Source: Durusdinium trenchii (taxonomy: Eukaryota > Sar > Dinophyceae > Suessiales > Symbiodiniaceae). Taken from it: 64,000 nt of DNA. Made by a program: the position numbers and the translations under genes. Below the pieces are notes generated by a model. It was not told the origin of the DNA. It worked only from the letters and a program-made list of their open reading frames with translations, and did no database searches. Where the stretch lies: the NCBI GenBank assembly GCA_963970005.1, contig CAXAMN010026384.1:286854-350853 (forward strand), read 5' to 3'. Each line of letters begins with the position of its first letter. Position 1 is the stretch's first letter. Positions 1 to 12,529 of this stretch are shown here, one piece after another.

Positions 1-110
1 CGCAGCACTTTGTGAATCTCGATGTGCAGATTTCGTGGCAGGCGCAGTACTTTGTGAACCTCGATGTGCAGATTTCGTGGCAGGCGCGGTACAGTGTGAA
101 CTTCGAAATG
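1..110. repeat. 42-bp minisatellite, edge copies
   Basis: Two full units and a part of a third; the phase mark CGCAG/CGCGG recurs at 1, 43 and 85, a period of 42 bp. The core TTTCGTGGCAGGCGCAG is shared with the arrays at 31,121-31,202 and, in reverse complement, at 33,963-34,600. The array probably continues off the left edge. The unit is a multiple of three, so frames stay open, but there is no sign of a protein. Confidence 0.85.
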
Positions 111-3100
111 CTCCTATGTACTCGCCTATGTGCTCTCAGATTTGTGCTTGTATGTGCTCTCACACGACCTTCAAGCCATACTACTCTAGCATTTTTGGCA
201 CTACGTTGGTCGCACTCTCCTCCTTACAAACTCACGCCTGGTCCTTCTGGTCTTTCACATGCTTCCGCATCTGCTGCTCTCATCTGTGCACTCTCACATT
301 TGTGCTCTTGTATGTATCCTCTCATATTTGTGCTCTCATTTGTGTGCTCCTTCTTTCCTTCCACGATGCCATGTTCCATCTGTTCCTCTTTACACTATTT
401 GGGGTCCCTTGCCGGTGTATTTGTTTAAATGAACTTTGGGTCTGACTGTAAGGGTCAAAAACCAATGGTTTGTCCAACATGTTGGACTCGATTCACATAG
501 TGAAGAGTCCTCAAAGAAGTACTCTGAAAAAAACATATACCGCCAAAAAATACCTCATGTGGGCCCGCCTGCAAACGAAACCTTACTACTAGCGGCACTC
601 CGGTGTGTTCCCTATGTATGGCCGAAAAGGTCTAAAGACATGATCACGATACAAAACGAAAACAAACCAATTTGATTCCTTCCGGCAAACCCTTTGTGTT
701 TATGAGTGACGAAAACCATATGTTCTTCTGGTTGGGTTGAAATCAAAAGGTTTTGCTTTCGAAGGCGTACTAGAGTTCATAGTGTTTAGACATGTTCACA
801 TTGCAGGGTCAAACCATTTGCTGCATTTCCCTTGCGAAAAGGTTTCGGGACCCAATATTTTTTCGAGTGGTTTGTGAGAAGGTGAAGTGTTGCTCCAAGC
901 GGGGCTTGTGGAGACGGTGGCGCTCTTGTCGAAGACCGTGGCCGATGGTGCCCACTATGCCTCACTGGTGGAGGAAGAACGAGAGTATTGATATGCAGTA
1001 ATTGAATACTGATTGTGTTTGATTTAAAGTGAGTCGATTGAAACATGGCCCACGAACAAGCAAATGGTTGTGTTTGTTCAGTGGGTTTTGGCCAGGAACT
1101 CCAGGAACAAGATGCTGCAGCACAAACAGCAACCTTCAAACGTCTAGGCTTGATCCCGTCAAATAGTACCGATACCGTTACTGCAATACAATGTCCCGTG
1201 AAGTGAAAACAACAATGGCATTGGATTGGGAAAACCCAACAACACACCACAAGATTCACGGCACAGCGCTTTCTCGTAGCACTAAAATGTGCGTTTCTTC
1301 AGGTGCAGCTGCTGTTGCTACGCTGGAACATGTCCATCAAACATTCCATTGGTATGCGACTTTACTATCAGATGCATGCCGCCACCTCAGTGTAAAGCGC
1401 GCACAGCAAGGTGGTGAATGAAGAAGACAATAGGCAGAGAGGTTCACTGATTGATCGCACCAAGCAAACTGTAGCAGAGTTGTGTTTTGCAAAACGAATC
1501 AAGCAACCTTCAAATCCAAGCATTTTGCGTTTGCAACTCATGGTTAGAGAAATCACTACAGGACAACCCATCTGAATCCATTTAAAGGGTAGTGTCAGCA
1601 CGACATCAGATTGCTTTAGGCGAGACGGCACATTTGAGGGCCAGGTGTGCGGGCGAGAAAGTGAACGCTTCCAAGTTTGATTTGCCGGAATGATGCAGAG
1701 AGTTGAAGTTAAGTGGATATAATATAAATTTGTGCAACTGTTTCCAAGCCAGGATACGACATACATTGTTTGTGCTACAATATCCTGTGTGCCCAATGCA
1801 AAAACTGTTGAAACTTGATGAAACTTGCAGGGTCCACTGGTTCCGCGCAGAAGAAGCTTGGCTGACCGATGCCAATGCCCAAGCATATGTCCGGGCGGTC
1901 ATATTGTGTAAAGCCTTTTGCAACATGTCTTTCGTCGTTTTCAACACTGATACTGTCAATGCTTACCCATCTTTGATTCCTCAAGGACATTTGTTTCAAT
2001 CATGTCTCGACTTTGTTCAGGTGCCCAATGAGGCTGCGAGCGCCAGGATCGTGCGCAATGTCCAGGCAAGTGAATGCGTTCCAATGCTCAGGGTTGCGCT
2101 TCGCTTTTCATTGCTTTGGTCATTGCTTTGGTCGAAGACTGCTGAAGCAATATTAAGGAAAACTGTTTCGCAGACATTTGGGCTTTAGGAAAGGTTTCGG
2201 GTCTTTGAGTTGATCCTTTGAAGTATAGTATTGAGATTATCTTTGGCGTTTGTGGTCAGGCCCAAGTCTTCCAGCGTGATGCCAATGTAGCAGAGCGCTT
2301 GCGAGCATGGAGCGCAGAGAGTGTGCAGGTGCCGCTACACTTGCAGCCTCTTTGAACACCGAATCCGTTTAGCATTCAAGGTTCTTCCACATGTTGAGAC
2401 TTCATTCTGGTGTCAAGAAAGTTCAACAAATTCTGACACGTGCAAGGCAGCTTGAGACATTCTTCAGATTCGCCCACCCAATTCCACCCGTGGTGCACCT
2501 TGGAACTTTTACCAAGTGCAATGATTCCAAAGGCATTGCCCTGCACAGAGTGGTTTAAGGAGTCCACCAGGGCAGAAAACACAGCAGCACCCTTTTGCAA
2601 TCAAGAGGGTGGGGGATGGGGTGGCCAAGTGTAGTCCTGACAATCCCTTCACATCAGACCCTCCGCGTGCGCCTAGCATTTGACAAGAGCAGCTCCCACT
2701 GGCATTACGCAATCAGAGCGGTTCAATGCATGACTTTGTGAGGCCTTTCTCATCAATCTTTAGCCCAGACATGCTTGGATCAGGCTCTGGCCAGGGATGG
2801 CCTCATCCCTCATTTTGCTTAATCCCTCATACCTCCCTACCTAAACAGCCCATCACACCTCATCAATTTTCATTGTTTAAAGTGTTTGGCTTGCTTCAGC
2901 ACATTCTCTTGAATTGTCTTCAGACTTGCCTTTGCAGATCCACACAGAGAATGCGGTACAGGCAAGCAGTCCGTGCTTGGCGAAAAGTTTGCATGACTAG
3001 GGTGGCAGATGGTCCTTGCGTTCAGGGTAGGTGCCATTCTTCAGCAGAATGTCAGGCTATCAAATTCCAACTTTTATAACTGTTTGCAAGTAAGGCTATC

Positions 3101-6100
3101 AATCAATCAGCGCTGAGACGGCAAGCAATCGGCGCCAAGCCGCCACACTTAACTGCGCCGCTTCATGTTGCATGTTTTGGCAGTTTTTTATCCACTGGCG
3201 TTGCTTCAATGGCCTGGACATTGAAAGCCCCTTGACTTTTTGCCGCTTAGTCTCCTCGCATTGTGTGTATTCACTTGCAAGCAAGCTGGCTGCGTGACCA
3301 CGCATGTCAAATGAAATCCAAGTGCGTGACCCTCACCTGTACAATAGCCATGTCAAACCAGGGAGGTGACATGACATGTCATATGTAAAGAGATTTGTGC
3401 TTGTGCGCTGAGCCTCAACAGCCAATGTGCTTCCCCTAAAACTGTCCTGAACCAGCTGGTGGTGTTGCCAAAGTTGACGGAGGCTTGTTTTCCTTTTTTC
3501 TCATGTCGCTTACTTGCTCTTTGAGCAATCTTTCCCGGGAAGTTGTCCTGGAAGTAAAACCCCAGCAAGTGACGCTGTTGCTCCTTTGAGCTTAACGTTG
3601 CTCAGAAATCCCTTTTCACGTCGCTGTACCTTTGCCTGTGCCAATCGGCCGATCTCCACTGGTTTGCCAGAGTTGGTTGGAAACGGCCAGTCCCGGCCAC
3701 ACATTCAGGGTCATTTTGCAGCATATATGGATCGTTTATGTACGCTCGATTTGCGCTGTTCGTATTGCGTTTTGACATCAAGTCACCTTGCACTGCGTCA
3801 CACAATCGCGACTTCACCACTCACCAAGCGTGCTTCCAGGTGGTATCAGAGACTCATTAGCACTTTACAGCCAAGCAACGCATGATTTAGAGTTCAACGC
3901 ATTCAAACGAGTTGGAACGAATTTGAACGAAGCCCTGACCCCCGGCTATCGAATTCAAACGGGGTTATATACACACACACAAGATCGCACGCTCAAATCG
4001 CTGCGTTTTATCGTGGCGGTGCACACAGCAAAACACTCTGCACATCCCTTGCATGTGTTTCAATGAAGCCTCCACCTATCCAGATTGGGGTCATGGAGTT
4101 CGAAAAAGATTCAAAAGTTCATTATGTCGCTGTCCGCCGACAACTATTTGACATGGGACATTTGTTTGGAACTGTTTGCTGCCGGGTGCCTAAGTGTCCG
4201 CTCGTGAAAGGCTGCCAAACTGTACCATTTTGTATGTTGAATCAGCTAGGCTTAGCCTGTTCTGATGCATTGCACATCCCAAGATCTTTTGTCAGCGCTA
4301 CGTTCATTTTGATGCCAGTGCGGAGTTTCAGGTGCTCGCAGTGAGTGGCGATCATTTCTCCATGCTCCTTGAACCCCATGTGGCGAACACAGCTATGCGG
4401 CCACTGGCCCAGTTTCATCGTGACAGCGCGCTCCCCCTCGTGAGGATATGTTTGTCCCACAATTATCCTTTGTGCTCAGGATATGCTATGCCATGGTTGA
4501 GGCGGATGTTCTTGAGGCAATGGAGCTGATTTGAGACACACCAGTGGACCCATGTTGAATAAATATATAACCAAAATTGACAGGGGGATAGTCAAAGTCC
4601 TGCTCAAAACCGAGCAGATCAGGCGCTGGAATAGCTACGTGTGCTGAGCATGTTTAAACTGGAAATGGAGTACAAACAAGAAGCAAATGCTTTGGAGCGC
4701 ATCACGGTTCAATGCATTTGTCTTCATTGATTTGTAGGCAGTGATGACCGCTCAAAGCAATTCCAGCGGCCATTCTGAGAGTGAGCCCGACAAGCTAGAT
4801 CCAGATTGACATGTTGACGTTCAAAGCTGTTCGGCTGTTCTTTGTGTTGCAGTCAATCCGCTAGTTGTTGTGTCCTCCCTTCTAGGGCAGACCCAACAGT
4901 TGGCCCGGCTGGCTAGATGTATAATTGATGGATGATAGTTGGTGGTGCGAACTTTCTTGCCAGCTTTGTCTTTGTTGCTACAGTCTCGGAGAGCCTCTTC
5001 CATACCTTCATATTGCATACGTCACGCTCTGTGCTGACCTGCGCCGCTGAATCCAGCCTCTCGCTGTAGACCCCCCTTATTGTTCTCACTCCACCTGAGA
5101 CTGATGATCAAAAGTTGCCAAGACCTGGTTGGCAAAAACAATTTCGCCCGAAGCTTCACAGCAAAAAGTTGTTATCCCCAAGAAGACTTGAGCCAAGAAC
5201 CCACATGACCAAAAAGTACGAAGAGCCAGAATGGTCGCACGAACTCAACAAATCTAAAAGTTTGAAGCTGACGGTGCTGAAAGCCTTTTTGATGGTGTAC
5301 TGTCCTACTGGTATTGTGTTGAAGCCAGTCTACTAACTTATAAACTTTGCTGGTGTCTAAAAAGGATTACAATTACACTTGGCAAACATACTGTATATCT
5401 TTCCAATGTGCCGCATGTTTCGAAATTGTGTAGTTATAGAACATGTTAATTTGTTTCTTTGTCCGCTTTCTGTGGCGTGTATCCGCAAGCCCGTACTGGG
5501 GGGTAGACTTAAGTCGCATCAACTTTTGTAAAGTCGCATCGTGACCGCGTGGCCTTGGGGAACTGGGTTGTAGGTGTAGCCCTGGTTCAACTTAAGTATG
5601 TATGACATTCACCTGTTCTCCCACAAAGCGCATTGGCGCGGCTGTTTCCACCAGACCACATGTGGGCATTTACTGAATCCCAGGCAGCATTCTCATGTCA
5701 GCTTTGAAATGAGGGATGAGCTATGAGTGTAAGTTTTTCCAAGGTCACTATCTCTGACATGAAGTGTTTTATGCAAAGACTTCTGCATTGGCGCAGCTAC
5801 TTTGTCGAGACAGACAGGCACACAAAGGATTTCTTAGAGAACGCATTACATGTGCAACTGCAAAACCAAATCAATGACCAAGACTGTGCCATCACCAGAA
5901 TGATCAAGCAAGCTCAGGCATACCTAAAACTAAACAGAATGTAGCATAACTTCCTACGATGTCAACCAAAAGCTTGTTGATGCCTTTTCTCCGGTGACCG
6001 TGAATGAATTTGACCGTGCTGTAGCACAGTTTTGCGCACACTTGAATCAAACGAAGCCCCGAGGTTTGCCTCTCAGCAGGCATTTTAGAAACGAGTCATT

Positions 6101-6791
6101 GGACAAGGGTGACTTCGCTTCAGGGACGGCCCGTAGAAAGTTGCTCAAATTTTGGGTCAGTGCCGTTAAAAGTCGGCTTGTGAAGGTCTCTGATCTGAAG
6201 TGATCAGAGAATGCATGACTGCTGTCGCTAAACACACACACACGCACCACACAGCACTTGGAAGAAGAAAAGGGCTGCATTTGAGCTGTCATGGCTGAAA
6301 GCATGGGGAGGCACATGTTGTTTGTGCTGCAATTTCATGGTGGCGATGCTGGTGTTGAAGCTTTGAACTACCATGGATGTGTGCAATTGCCATTGTGTTG
6401 GTACACAAACAACTCAAAGACATTGCTTTCAGTAGCCCCTGAGAATCGCAATTCCAATGAGAGAGACAGGGTTGTTCCACATATACTTCCTCTCCAAACA
6501 CATCTTTTCCTTGAAAGCCTTGTTTGTAAGAATCACAAGAAACAATTAGTCCTTAGCCTCTTCCCCAGTGGTTGGGTCGCGTGGCCATGGGGGTTTCACA
6601 TCCCAACAACAGATCCCTGGCACCATACAACCTCATCTTCCAAACCGCGTGGACATTGGGATACAACTCTGAACAGTAGTCCATTTTTGTACATTCCAAA
6701 GTGAAAACCATGTAAATTTACAGGCGTGGGCTCCAAACAAGTCAATCTCCAAACATAGGATGCGAACGCGTGTCCATGGTGATTGAGACAG
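111..6791. other. no supported gene
   Basis: Both strands were read and no known domain or long coding frame was recognised. Reading frames are short (mostly under 160 codons), overlap on opposite strands and begin at non-ATG codons. Two small plus-strand frames at 5,723-5,944 and 5,994-6,203 have fairly ordinary amino acid composition and could be exon or pseudogene scraps, but nothing identifies them. A short CA run lies at 6,232-6,244. The rest looks like diverged intergenic or intronic DNA. Confidence 0.5.
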
Positions 6792-6884
6792 CATGATGTG
6801 ACTTCACACGTGCTGATGTGACTTCACGCTTCCACGCGCGGCCATGAAGTGATGCTACTTCACACGCACTGATGTGACATAACC
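6792..6884. repeat. short TGATGTGACTTCAC repeat
   Basis: Four imperfect copies of a roughly 22-bp unit built on TGATGTGACTTCAC(A/G)C lie in succession. Each contains the inverted core GTGA-CT-TCAC. The copies are too few and too degenerate to assign a role. Confidence 0.6.
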
Positions 6885-7115
6885 CAACCCCTTGTAGGTC
6901 TACTCCGAGCAATGCCAAAGCCCGACCACTCCTGAGAAGCCTCCTGTTGAACAGCAGCCCCAATCGCAAGACACCGGAACAGTAGCAGCACCTTGAAATT
7001 GTCAATACATTATTGTTTCGTCCAAAAAGCGTTCTGATGTGTGTATATATATATATGTCAAAATTTATATAACATATGACATATGTGTTTTGGATGCAAT
7101 AATCAATAATACAAC

Positions 7116-7260
7116 ACTGGTAGCTTGGCGCAAAAAGGCAGTGTCGTAGTCCATGAGCTCAAGCAAACGAAGTCTCGTATCTTCTCGATTTGTGCGTGTC
7201 GCACGGCCGCAAGCTTTTCTGCTCACAACGGCCGGTCGGCGGCCATCAGCTCAAGGCGCA
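7116..7260. repeat. LTR-like direct repeat, copy A
   Basis: Similar over about 130 bp to 9,521-9,645 in the same orientation, with substitutions and small indels. Shared blocks include TAGCTTGG near the start and CTTCTCGATTTG and GGCGGCCA further in. It lies beyond the 3' end of the minus-strand RNase H remnant, as a 3' LTR would. Confidence 0.55.
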
Positions 7261-7519
7261 TGCACGCGCCCACCCTTGTTTGACGCAGCTTCCTGCTCTG
7301 TCTTGTTCTTCTTAAAGCTGGAAACTTCCTCTTCACGGTGTTCTGTTTGGGTGGGTGAATGTGCATCTCATGGGGCACGGTCTCCATGTTGGAGTGGTGA
7401 GGCTGCCACCAGTTCGTCATGCCGTTCACTCCAAGAAACATAGAGAAAAGAACCAGTGCAAGGAAGCCATGGCCTCGGGGCTCTCAGCATTGTACTCTCT
7501 CTGCAGCACATACCTTCTT

Positions 7520-8527
7520 CTTCTTCTTCTTGAAGGCTTGAAAGCTTGTGTCACTCTTCAGGCGCATCATATGAGAGCCAAGACGCTGTGCAAAAAGTGT
7601 GGCTGCACTTTGTTTTGCCAAGCCATCTGCATACTGTAGTTCTGATGACACCCACATTGTTTTGCCACAGGAGCAAGCCAACTTGTCCGTGCAGAGCAGA
7701 GTTTGTTGCGCACTTGTCAGCGCTGGCTGCAGCTGTATCTCATCTTTGGTGAGGACATCGTAGAGGGCTTTGGCGTCGATGACTCGATGACCAAGTTTGG
7801 TGCTTGCACCATCTGGCTTGTCTCGAGCCTCGACCTTGTCCAAGGCCTCGTAGGGTTCCCAAGCTTGCAAACACCGGTGAGTCCGAAGCATCACAGGCTG
7901 CCTAACTGAGCTTCTGCTGAAAGCGAGGGCAATACTTGGAAGTTTCCATGAGCGCGAATCCAGGACACGCCCTTCTGCAGCGCCAGTGTCATGGAACTGT
8001 GGCGCATGATCAGGACTCTGGTATTTCTGAAGAGGTTGTGGTTCCACGGGAGCAGCTGCTGGAGTGGTAATTTTCAGATTCTGTTCGAGCGCCTGTTGTG
8101 ATATTTGATGGTACGATGGCAGTGCAACTGAGTCCTGTTGGCTGTTGTTCTTGAGGATCATCATCATGTGGAGGCATATCAGCGTCGTTTTGTGGATCTG
8201 GTCGAGGGAGACGCTGGATCGTGTCGCCGGAGTCAGATTGCGCAGAATCTTCAATGATGAAGGCAGTTGAACCAGTCCAGCGGTGCGCAAGGAGCGTCCG
8301 GCGTCAGAGGGTCTCCAGTGGTCTCGACCGCGTTGACGTTCTGGATGAGGCAATTCACGGTAGATATTGGCGATGCGCTCACTGCTGGAACGGTCAGAAG
8401 GGACGTTTTCAGACAAGTCAGAGTTCGCGTATTGGAATGTCATGGAGTCTTGCCCATGTCTTCCTGTCATGCCAGTGGTCGCCGAAAACTCTGGCGCATT
8501 GAGTTCGTCGTTGTTGTCTTTCTTCAC
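7520..8527 (-). pseudogene. copia RNase H domain remnant
   Basis: The C-terminal half of this minus-strand frame matches the end of dinoflagellate copia polyproteins. It contains VIDAKALYDVLTKDE (the DAKSLYD block of Ty1/copia RNase H), then an acidic WVSSELQYADGLAKQSA block and a tail RLGSHMMRLKSDTSFQAFKK followed by a lysine run. RNase H removes the RNA strand during reverse transcription. The first 200 codons are rich in Gln, Pro and Ser and do not resemble reverse transcriptase, so the upstream polymerase seems deleted or scrambled. The catalytic TDAS block expected upstream is missing. The start is a GTG, so this is an open stretch within a decayed element and not a gene. Confidence 0.7.
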
Positions 8528-9520
8528 AGATGGAATCTAGTTCTTCATTGTCTTCATCGCTGGACACTTCATGTCTTTGTCAGATCGAATTAAGTCAATG
8601 AAGAGGGTTGCTCCTTTGTTCCGGATGCTCTGAATGGCCTTTTGTAATCGCTGCCGCACGCAGTCCAGTATACCTCAGCACGCATCCAAACTCTTCGGCC
8701 TTGCGACGCGCTGACTGGCCTGTTCGCTTTCCGGTCTACGTGAGCAAGATCTGATCAATTGCTTTGTTGTTGAGGGTTCCACACCCCTTTGGGTTGGAAG
8801 GCCTATATTGAAAGGCTTGAATGTGACATGAAGATGGCCTATGGCAACCTGCTGGGCTTGGCCAGAAGGTGATCTTCATCGGCCTCGTCGTCGAACTGGG
8901 CATAGGCCCTGCCTCAGGTTGAGGTTCTTCACGCTCATAGTCGTGAGGGGGATAGGCAGTTGGTCTTCTTGGTGGTGTGCCATTGGTGGTGTGCCAGCGA
9001 CCCTTCGTCTTGTTTTTGTTCATCTTGTTCCACCAAGGTTTCACTTTGGATTTGAAGCCCTGACCGAACAGGTGGTAGACCACTTCCTCGAGCTTGGCGG
9101 GCTCAAGATCCGGATGAACAAAAGCCACGCACTTCTCAATGAGCTCTTTGCGCCCGGCGTCAAGGTCAACTAGTTATTCGTCAAGCCTCCGTACACGCTT
9201 CCTTCCAGCAAGGGGAGGCTTCCTGAAAACGCGCTTCTTGGTCGAAACCTCACGCGCAATTCCCCCTGCGCTCCATACGCAACTAAGATCTGCCCATGCT
9301 CCTGCGGATGCTTGATCGGCAGAATCACCACGTCGGGATTTCAAGATAAAGCCGTCACAGCTTCTGTCTCATTGCTCTGAAGTCTAAGTGCCAGCTTGCG
9401 CCTGTATGGAGTGTCTCCACTCACGCTAACAGTAGTCGGCGATGCGGTGGGATATCTCTGCTGCAGCTGCCATCGAATACCCTGGAGCCGTAGCTCCGTT
9501 ACCAATGCTGTGGATGCCAC

Positions 9521-9645
9521 ACTAGTAGCTTGGAGCGAAAGGGGGGCCTCGTTCTCCACGAGGTCAAGGTCTTGGTACCTTCTCGATTTGCGCTTGTCGT
9601 ACGGCTGCAAGCTTTTCAATCGGCGGCCAGCAGGTCAAGACCACG
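9521..9645. repeat. LTR-like direct repeat, copy B
   Basis: Partner of 7,116-7,260 in the same orientation; it would be the 5' LTR of the minus-strand remnant. Confidence 0.5.
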
Positions 9646-9711
9646 CGGCCGCCCTTTTTTGAAGCGCGCGTCATACAACATGATTCCGCGGCACGGAATT
9701 CACACTATGAC

Positions 9712-9880
9712 TATAATATATCTATATATATATATGTGTGTGTATATATGTATGTATGAATGTATGTATGTATGTGTGTATGTATGCATGTATGTACGCA
9801 TGGGTGTATGTATGTATGTATTTATGTATGTATGCATGTATGTATGTATTTATGTATGTATGTATGCATACATATATACA
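9712..9880. repeat. (ATGT)n/(TA)n microsatellite
   Basis: TA dinucleotides pass into a TATG tetranucleotide tract with scattered substitutions. Its translation gives Met-Tyr-Val-Cys strings that should not be taken for a protein. Confidence 0.95.
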
Positions 9881-10186
9881 GAAGGTGTATTAATGGGGGG
9901 TGGAGTGGTGAAGCTTGTAGAAACGCGGCTTTTCCCTTTCACAAACAATGCAAACCAAAAGCCAGCAAGTTCAGATCCACGTCGCCTGTCTAGCCTCTCC
10001 TCAGTCCCTCTCCATGGGTCTGAACTTGTCTAAGAGTGTCCAAAACCACCCCCTGTTTGTTCTTCTATTTTTTTGTTTTGGCGGGTCTGTCCGAAAGTGC
10101 CAAAAACAATTCCATGGGTCTGAACTTTTTCCCGAGAGCGCTTGCGAAGGGTTCTTCGTAAAAAAAACATCTGCAGAACTACGTCT

Positions 10187-10498
10187 CATCTACATCTTCA
10201 CATCTTCACCTCTGCGCATCTACATTCTCACCTATATCTCTGCTCATCTTCACATCTACATTCACATCTGCACATCTACATCTCGGCTCATCTTCACATC
10301 CTCACATCTTCACATCTACGTTCACATCTGCACATCTACATCTCGGCTCATCTTCACATCCTCACATCTACATCTCTGCTCATCTTCATCTTCACATATC
10401 TACATCTCTGCTCATGTTCACATCTGCGCATCTACATCTCTGCTCATCTTCACATCTTCACATCCTCACATCTACATCTCACATCTGCACCTCTCGCT
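10187..10498. repeat. CATCT/CACATCT-rich tandem repeat
   Basis: Pyrimidine-rich repeats of the words CTACAT, CTTCACAT and CTCTGCTCAT, with a higher-order repeat of about 60 bp (CACATCTACATCTCGGCTCA recurs). The same vocabulary returns at 12,149-12,476, so the two tracts are probably related. Confidence 0.9.
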
Positions 10499-10554
10499 CT
10501 TCTTTACTTTCTCTCTTAAGGCGGGGGGCGGTGCCGCCGGAGCACCACGAAACG

Positions 10555-11140
10555 CAACCCTCTGCGGAGATCGTGCGTGTCGAGGGCGCCAAACGCAGGC
10601 GAGACTGCGATTTGGCCCGGTCCGGCGCAACCCTCTGCGGAGATCGTGCGTGTCGCGGGCGCGAAATGCAGGCGAGAGCGCGATTTGACCCAGTCGCGGG
10701 CAACCCTCTGCGGAGATCGCGCGCGTCGAGGGCGCGAAATGCAGGCGAGAGTGCGATTCCGGCGCAACCCTCTGCGGAGATCGCACGTGTCGAGGGCGCG
10801 AAATGCTGCGATTTGGCCCGAACCCTCTGCGGAGATCGTGCGTGTTGAGGGCGCGAAACGCAGGCGAGAGTGCGTTTGGACCCGGTCCGGCGCAACCCTC
10901 TGCGGAGATCGTGCGTGTTGAGGGCGCGAAATGCAGGTGAGAGCTCGTTCTGGCCCGGTCCGGCGCAACCCTCTGTGGAGATCGCGCGTGAGAGGGCGCA
11001 AAATTCAGGCGAGAGTGCGTTTTGGATTTGGCGCGGGCAACCCTCTGCGGAGATCGTGCGTGTCGAGGGCGCGAAATGCAGGCTAGAGCGCGTTTTGGCC
11101 CAGTCCGGCGCAACCCTCTGCGGAGATCGCGCGCGTCGAC
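10555..11140. repeat. 73-bp minisatellite
   Basis: The word TCTGCGG (once TCTGTGG) recurs at 10,561, 10,634, 10,707, 10,771, 10,826, 10,899, 10,972, 11,044 and 11,117. This gives nine copies with a main period of 73 bp and shorter ones of 55 and 64. The unit is GC-rich and contains GGCGCGAAATGCAGGCGAGA. A diverged single copy of this unit seems to lie at about 44,530-44,565. Confidence 0.95.
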
Positions 11141-11145
11141 TTTGT

Positions 11146-11758
11146 ATAGTACAACTTTAGTACGCGGAGCAATCTGTGGAGCTGGAAGCTGAGAACTGGC
11201 GACTTTGTAGTACAACTTGAGCCCGCGGAGTATCTGGGGAGCTGGAAGATGAGAACTGGCGACTTTCTAGTAGCGGAGTATCTGGGGAGCTGGAGGTGAG
11301 AACTGGTGACTTTGTAGTGCAACTTTAGTACGCGGAGCAATCTGTGGAGCTGGAAGCTGAGAACTGGCGACTTTGTAGTACAACTTGAGTACGCGGAGTA
11401 TCTGTGGAGCTGGAAGATGAGAACTGGCGAAGTTGTAGTACAACTTTAGTACGCGGAGTATCTGGGGAGCTGGAAGATGAGAACTGGCGACTTTGTAGTA
11501 CAACTTTAGTACGCGGGGCAATCTGTTGAGCTGGAAGCTGAGAACTGGCGACTTTGTAGTACAACTTTAGTACGCGGAGTATCTGGGGAGCTGGAAGATG
11601 AGAACTGGCGACTTTCTAGTACAACTTTAGTACGCGGAGTATCTGGGGAGCTGGAAGATGAGAACTGGCGACTCTGTAGTAAAACTTTAGTGCGCGGAGC
11701 AAGCTGTGGAGCTGGAAGCTGAGAACTGGCGACTTTGTAGTACAACTTTAGTACGCGG
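11146..11758. repeat. 60-bp minisatellite
   Basis: About ten copies of a 60-61 bp unit, for example 11,341-11,400, 11,401-11,460 and 11,461-11,520. Each contains GAGCTGGAAGATGAGAACTG and TAGTACAACTTTAGTACGCG. It follows the 73-bp array with almost no spacer. Confidence 0.95.
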
Positions 11759-12148
11759 ATGAGTCATCTCTCGCGGCTGAGTCATCTCTCGCGGCTGCTC
11801 CGGCGCCCCTGCAGCTGAGTCATGTCTCCCGACCACCCGGCTCTCTTGAGAGGTTGACAAATTTTAGCTACTTTGCTTACTCATAAGTGGCTGCCACAAA
11901 AGAGTCATCGTGACGTTAGTATGTGTGTACTTCACCTTCATGACAAACGATGTTCGCTTGGAATACACGAGTCGCTTGTCATGATCGTGACGTCGTTTAC
12001 TCTCAGGTCGCCCTGATCGTGGAAACTTCAGTGTGAAATGTACGTTCTTCAGTTCTATTTGAACCTCTTCAGCTACTTGCGCAACTAAGGTTGACGTTGC
12101 GCTGCCGTTGCATCGACCCATCTACGTCTACACCCCCTCACCTCTCTA
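11759..12148. other. spacer with three TGAGTCA words
   Basis: The word CTGAGTCATCTCTCGCGG is repeated in tandem near 11,760-11,796, and a third GAGTCATGTCTCCC follows near 11,817. The rest of the spacer shows no gene. TGAGTCA resembles an AP-1 site, but nothing shows that it acts as one here. Confidence 0.5.
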
Positions 12149-12476
12149 CATTTACATCTTCACACGCTCACATCCGCAGATCTACCTCTCCACCTCACCA
12201 CACCCACACATCTGCACATCTATATCACATCTGTACATCCACACTGTCGCTCCTTCACATCTGTCCTGTCTTTCTTTCTTTCTTTCTACATATCTTTCCT
12301 CTCGTCTCTGTGCATTTACATCTTCGCACGCTCACATCCACAGATCTACCTCTCCACCTCCATACATCTACAGATCTATCTCGCACCTGCACATCCACAC
12401 TGTCACTCCTTCACATCCACCCTCTCTTTCTCTCTTTCTATACATCTTTTCGACAGTGCTGGACAATTACATGTCT
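12149..12476. repeat. 164-bp direct tandem duplication
   Basis: CATTTACATCTTC followed by ACGCTCACATCC starts at 12,149 and again at 12,313. Both copies continue through AGATCTACCTCTCCACCTC and TCCACACTGTC. Two copies with period 164 bp, made of the same pyrimidine-rich words as 10,187-10,498. Confidence 0.85.
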
Positions 12477-12529
12477 CGCTCTCGGGCCAACCGTCGTCTA
12501 GTTGTTGTTTTTTCTCCACATTGAAGCGC

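Larger units (their letters stand above)
7116..9645 (-). mobile_element. collapsed Ty1/copia-like remnant
   Basis: A minus-strand RNase H remnant of copia type (7,520-8,527) lies between two similar direct repeats at 7,116-7,260 and 9,521-9,645. The repeats share stretches such as CTTCTCGATTTG and GCAAGCTTTTC and lie where the 3' and 5' terminal repeats of a minus-strand element would be. Only about 2.3 kb separates them, far less than the 4-6 kb of a full pol gene, so most of gag and pol has been lost. A frame at 8,736-9,128 (minus) may be another fragment but is not recognised. The boundaries are inferred from the repeats, not from TG..CA ends or a target duplication. Confidence 0.5.

Noticed and set aside
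5188..5197. CTTGAGCCAA as a minus-strand spliced-leader relict.
   Set aside because: Only 10 bases match, with no further leader sequence and no gene behind it; expected by chance at this length.
9530..10033. A 167-codon frame with Met-Tyr-Val-Cys repeats.
   Set aside because: It is a translation of the ATGT microsatellite.
10472..11215. Long minus-strand frames rich in Arg and Ser.
   Set aside because: They cover the 73-bp array and repeat with it; overlapping frames on the other strand are equally open.
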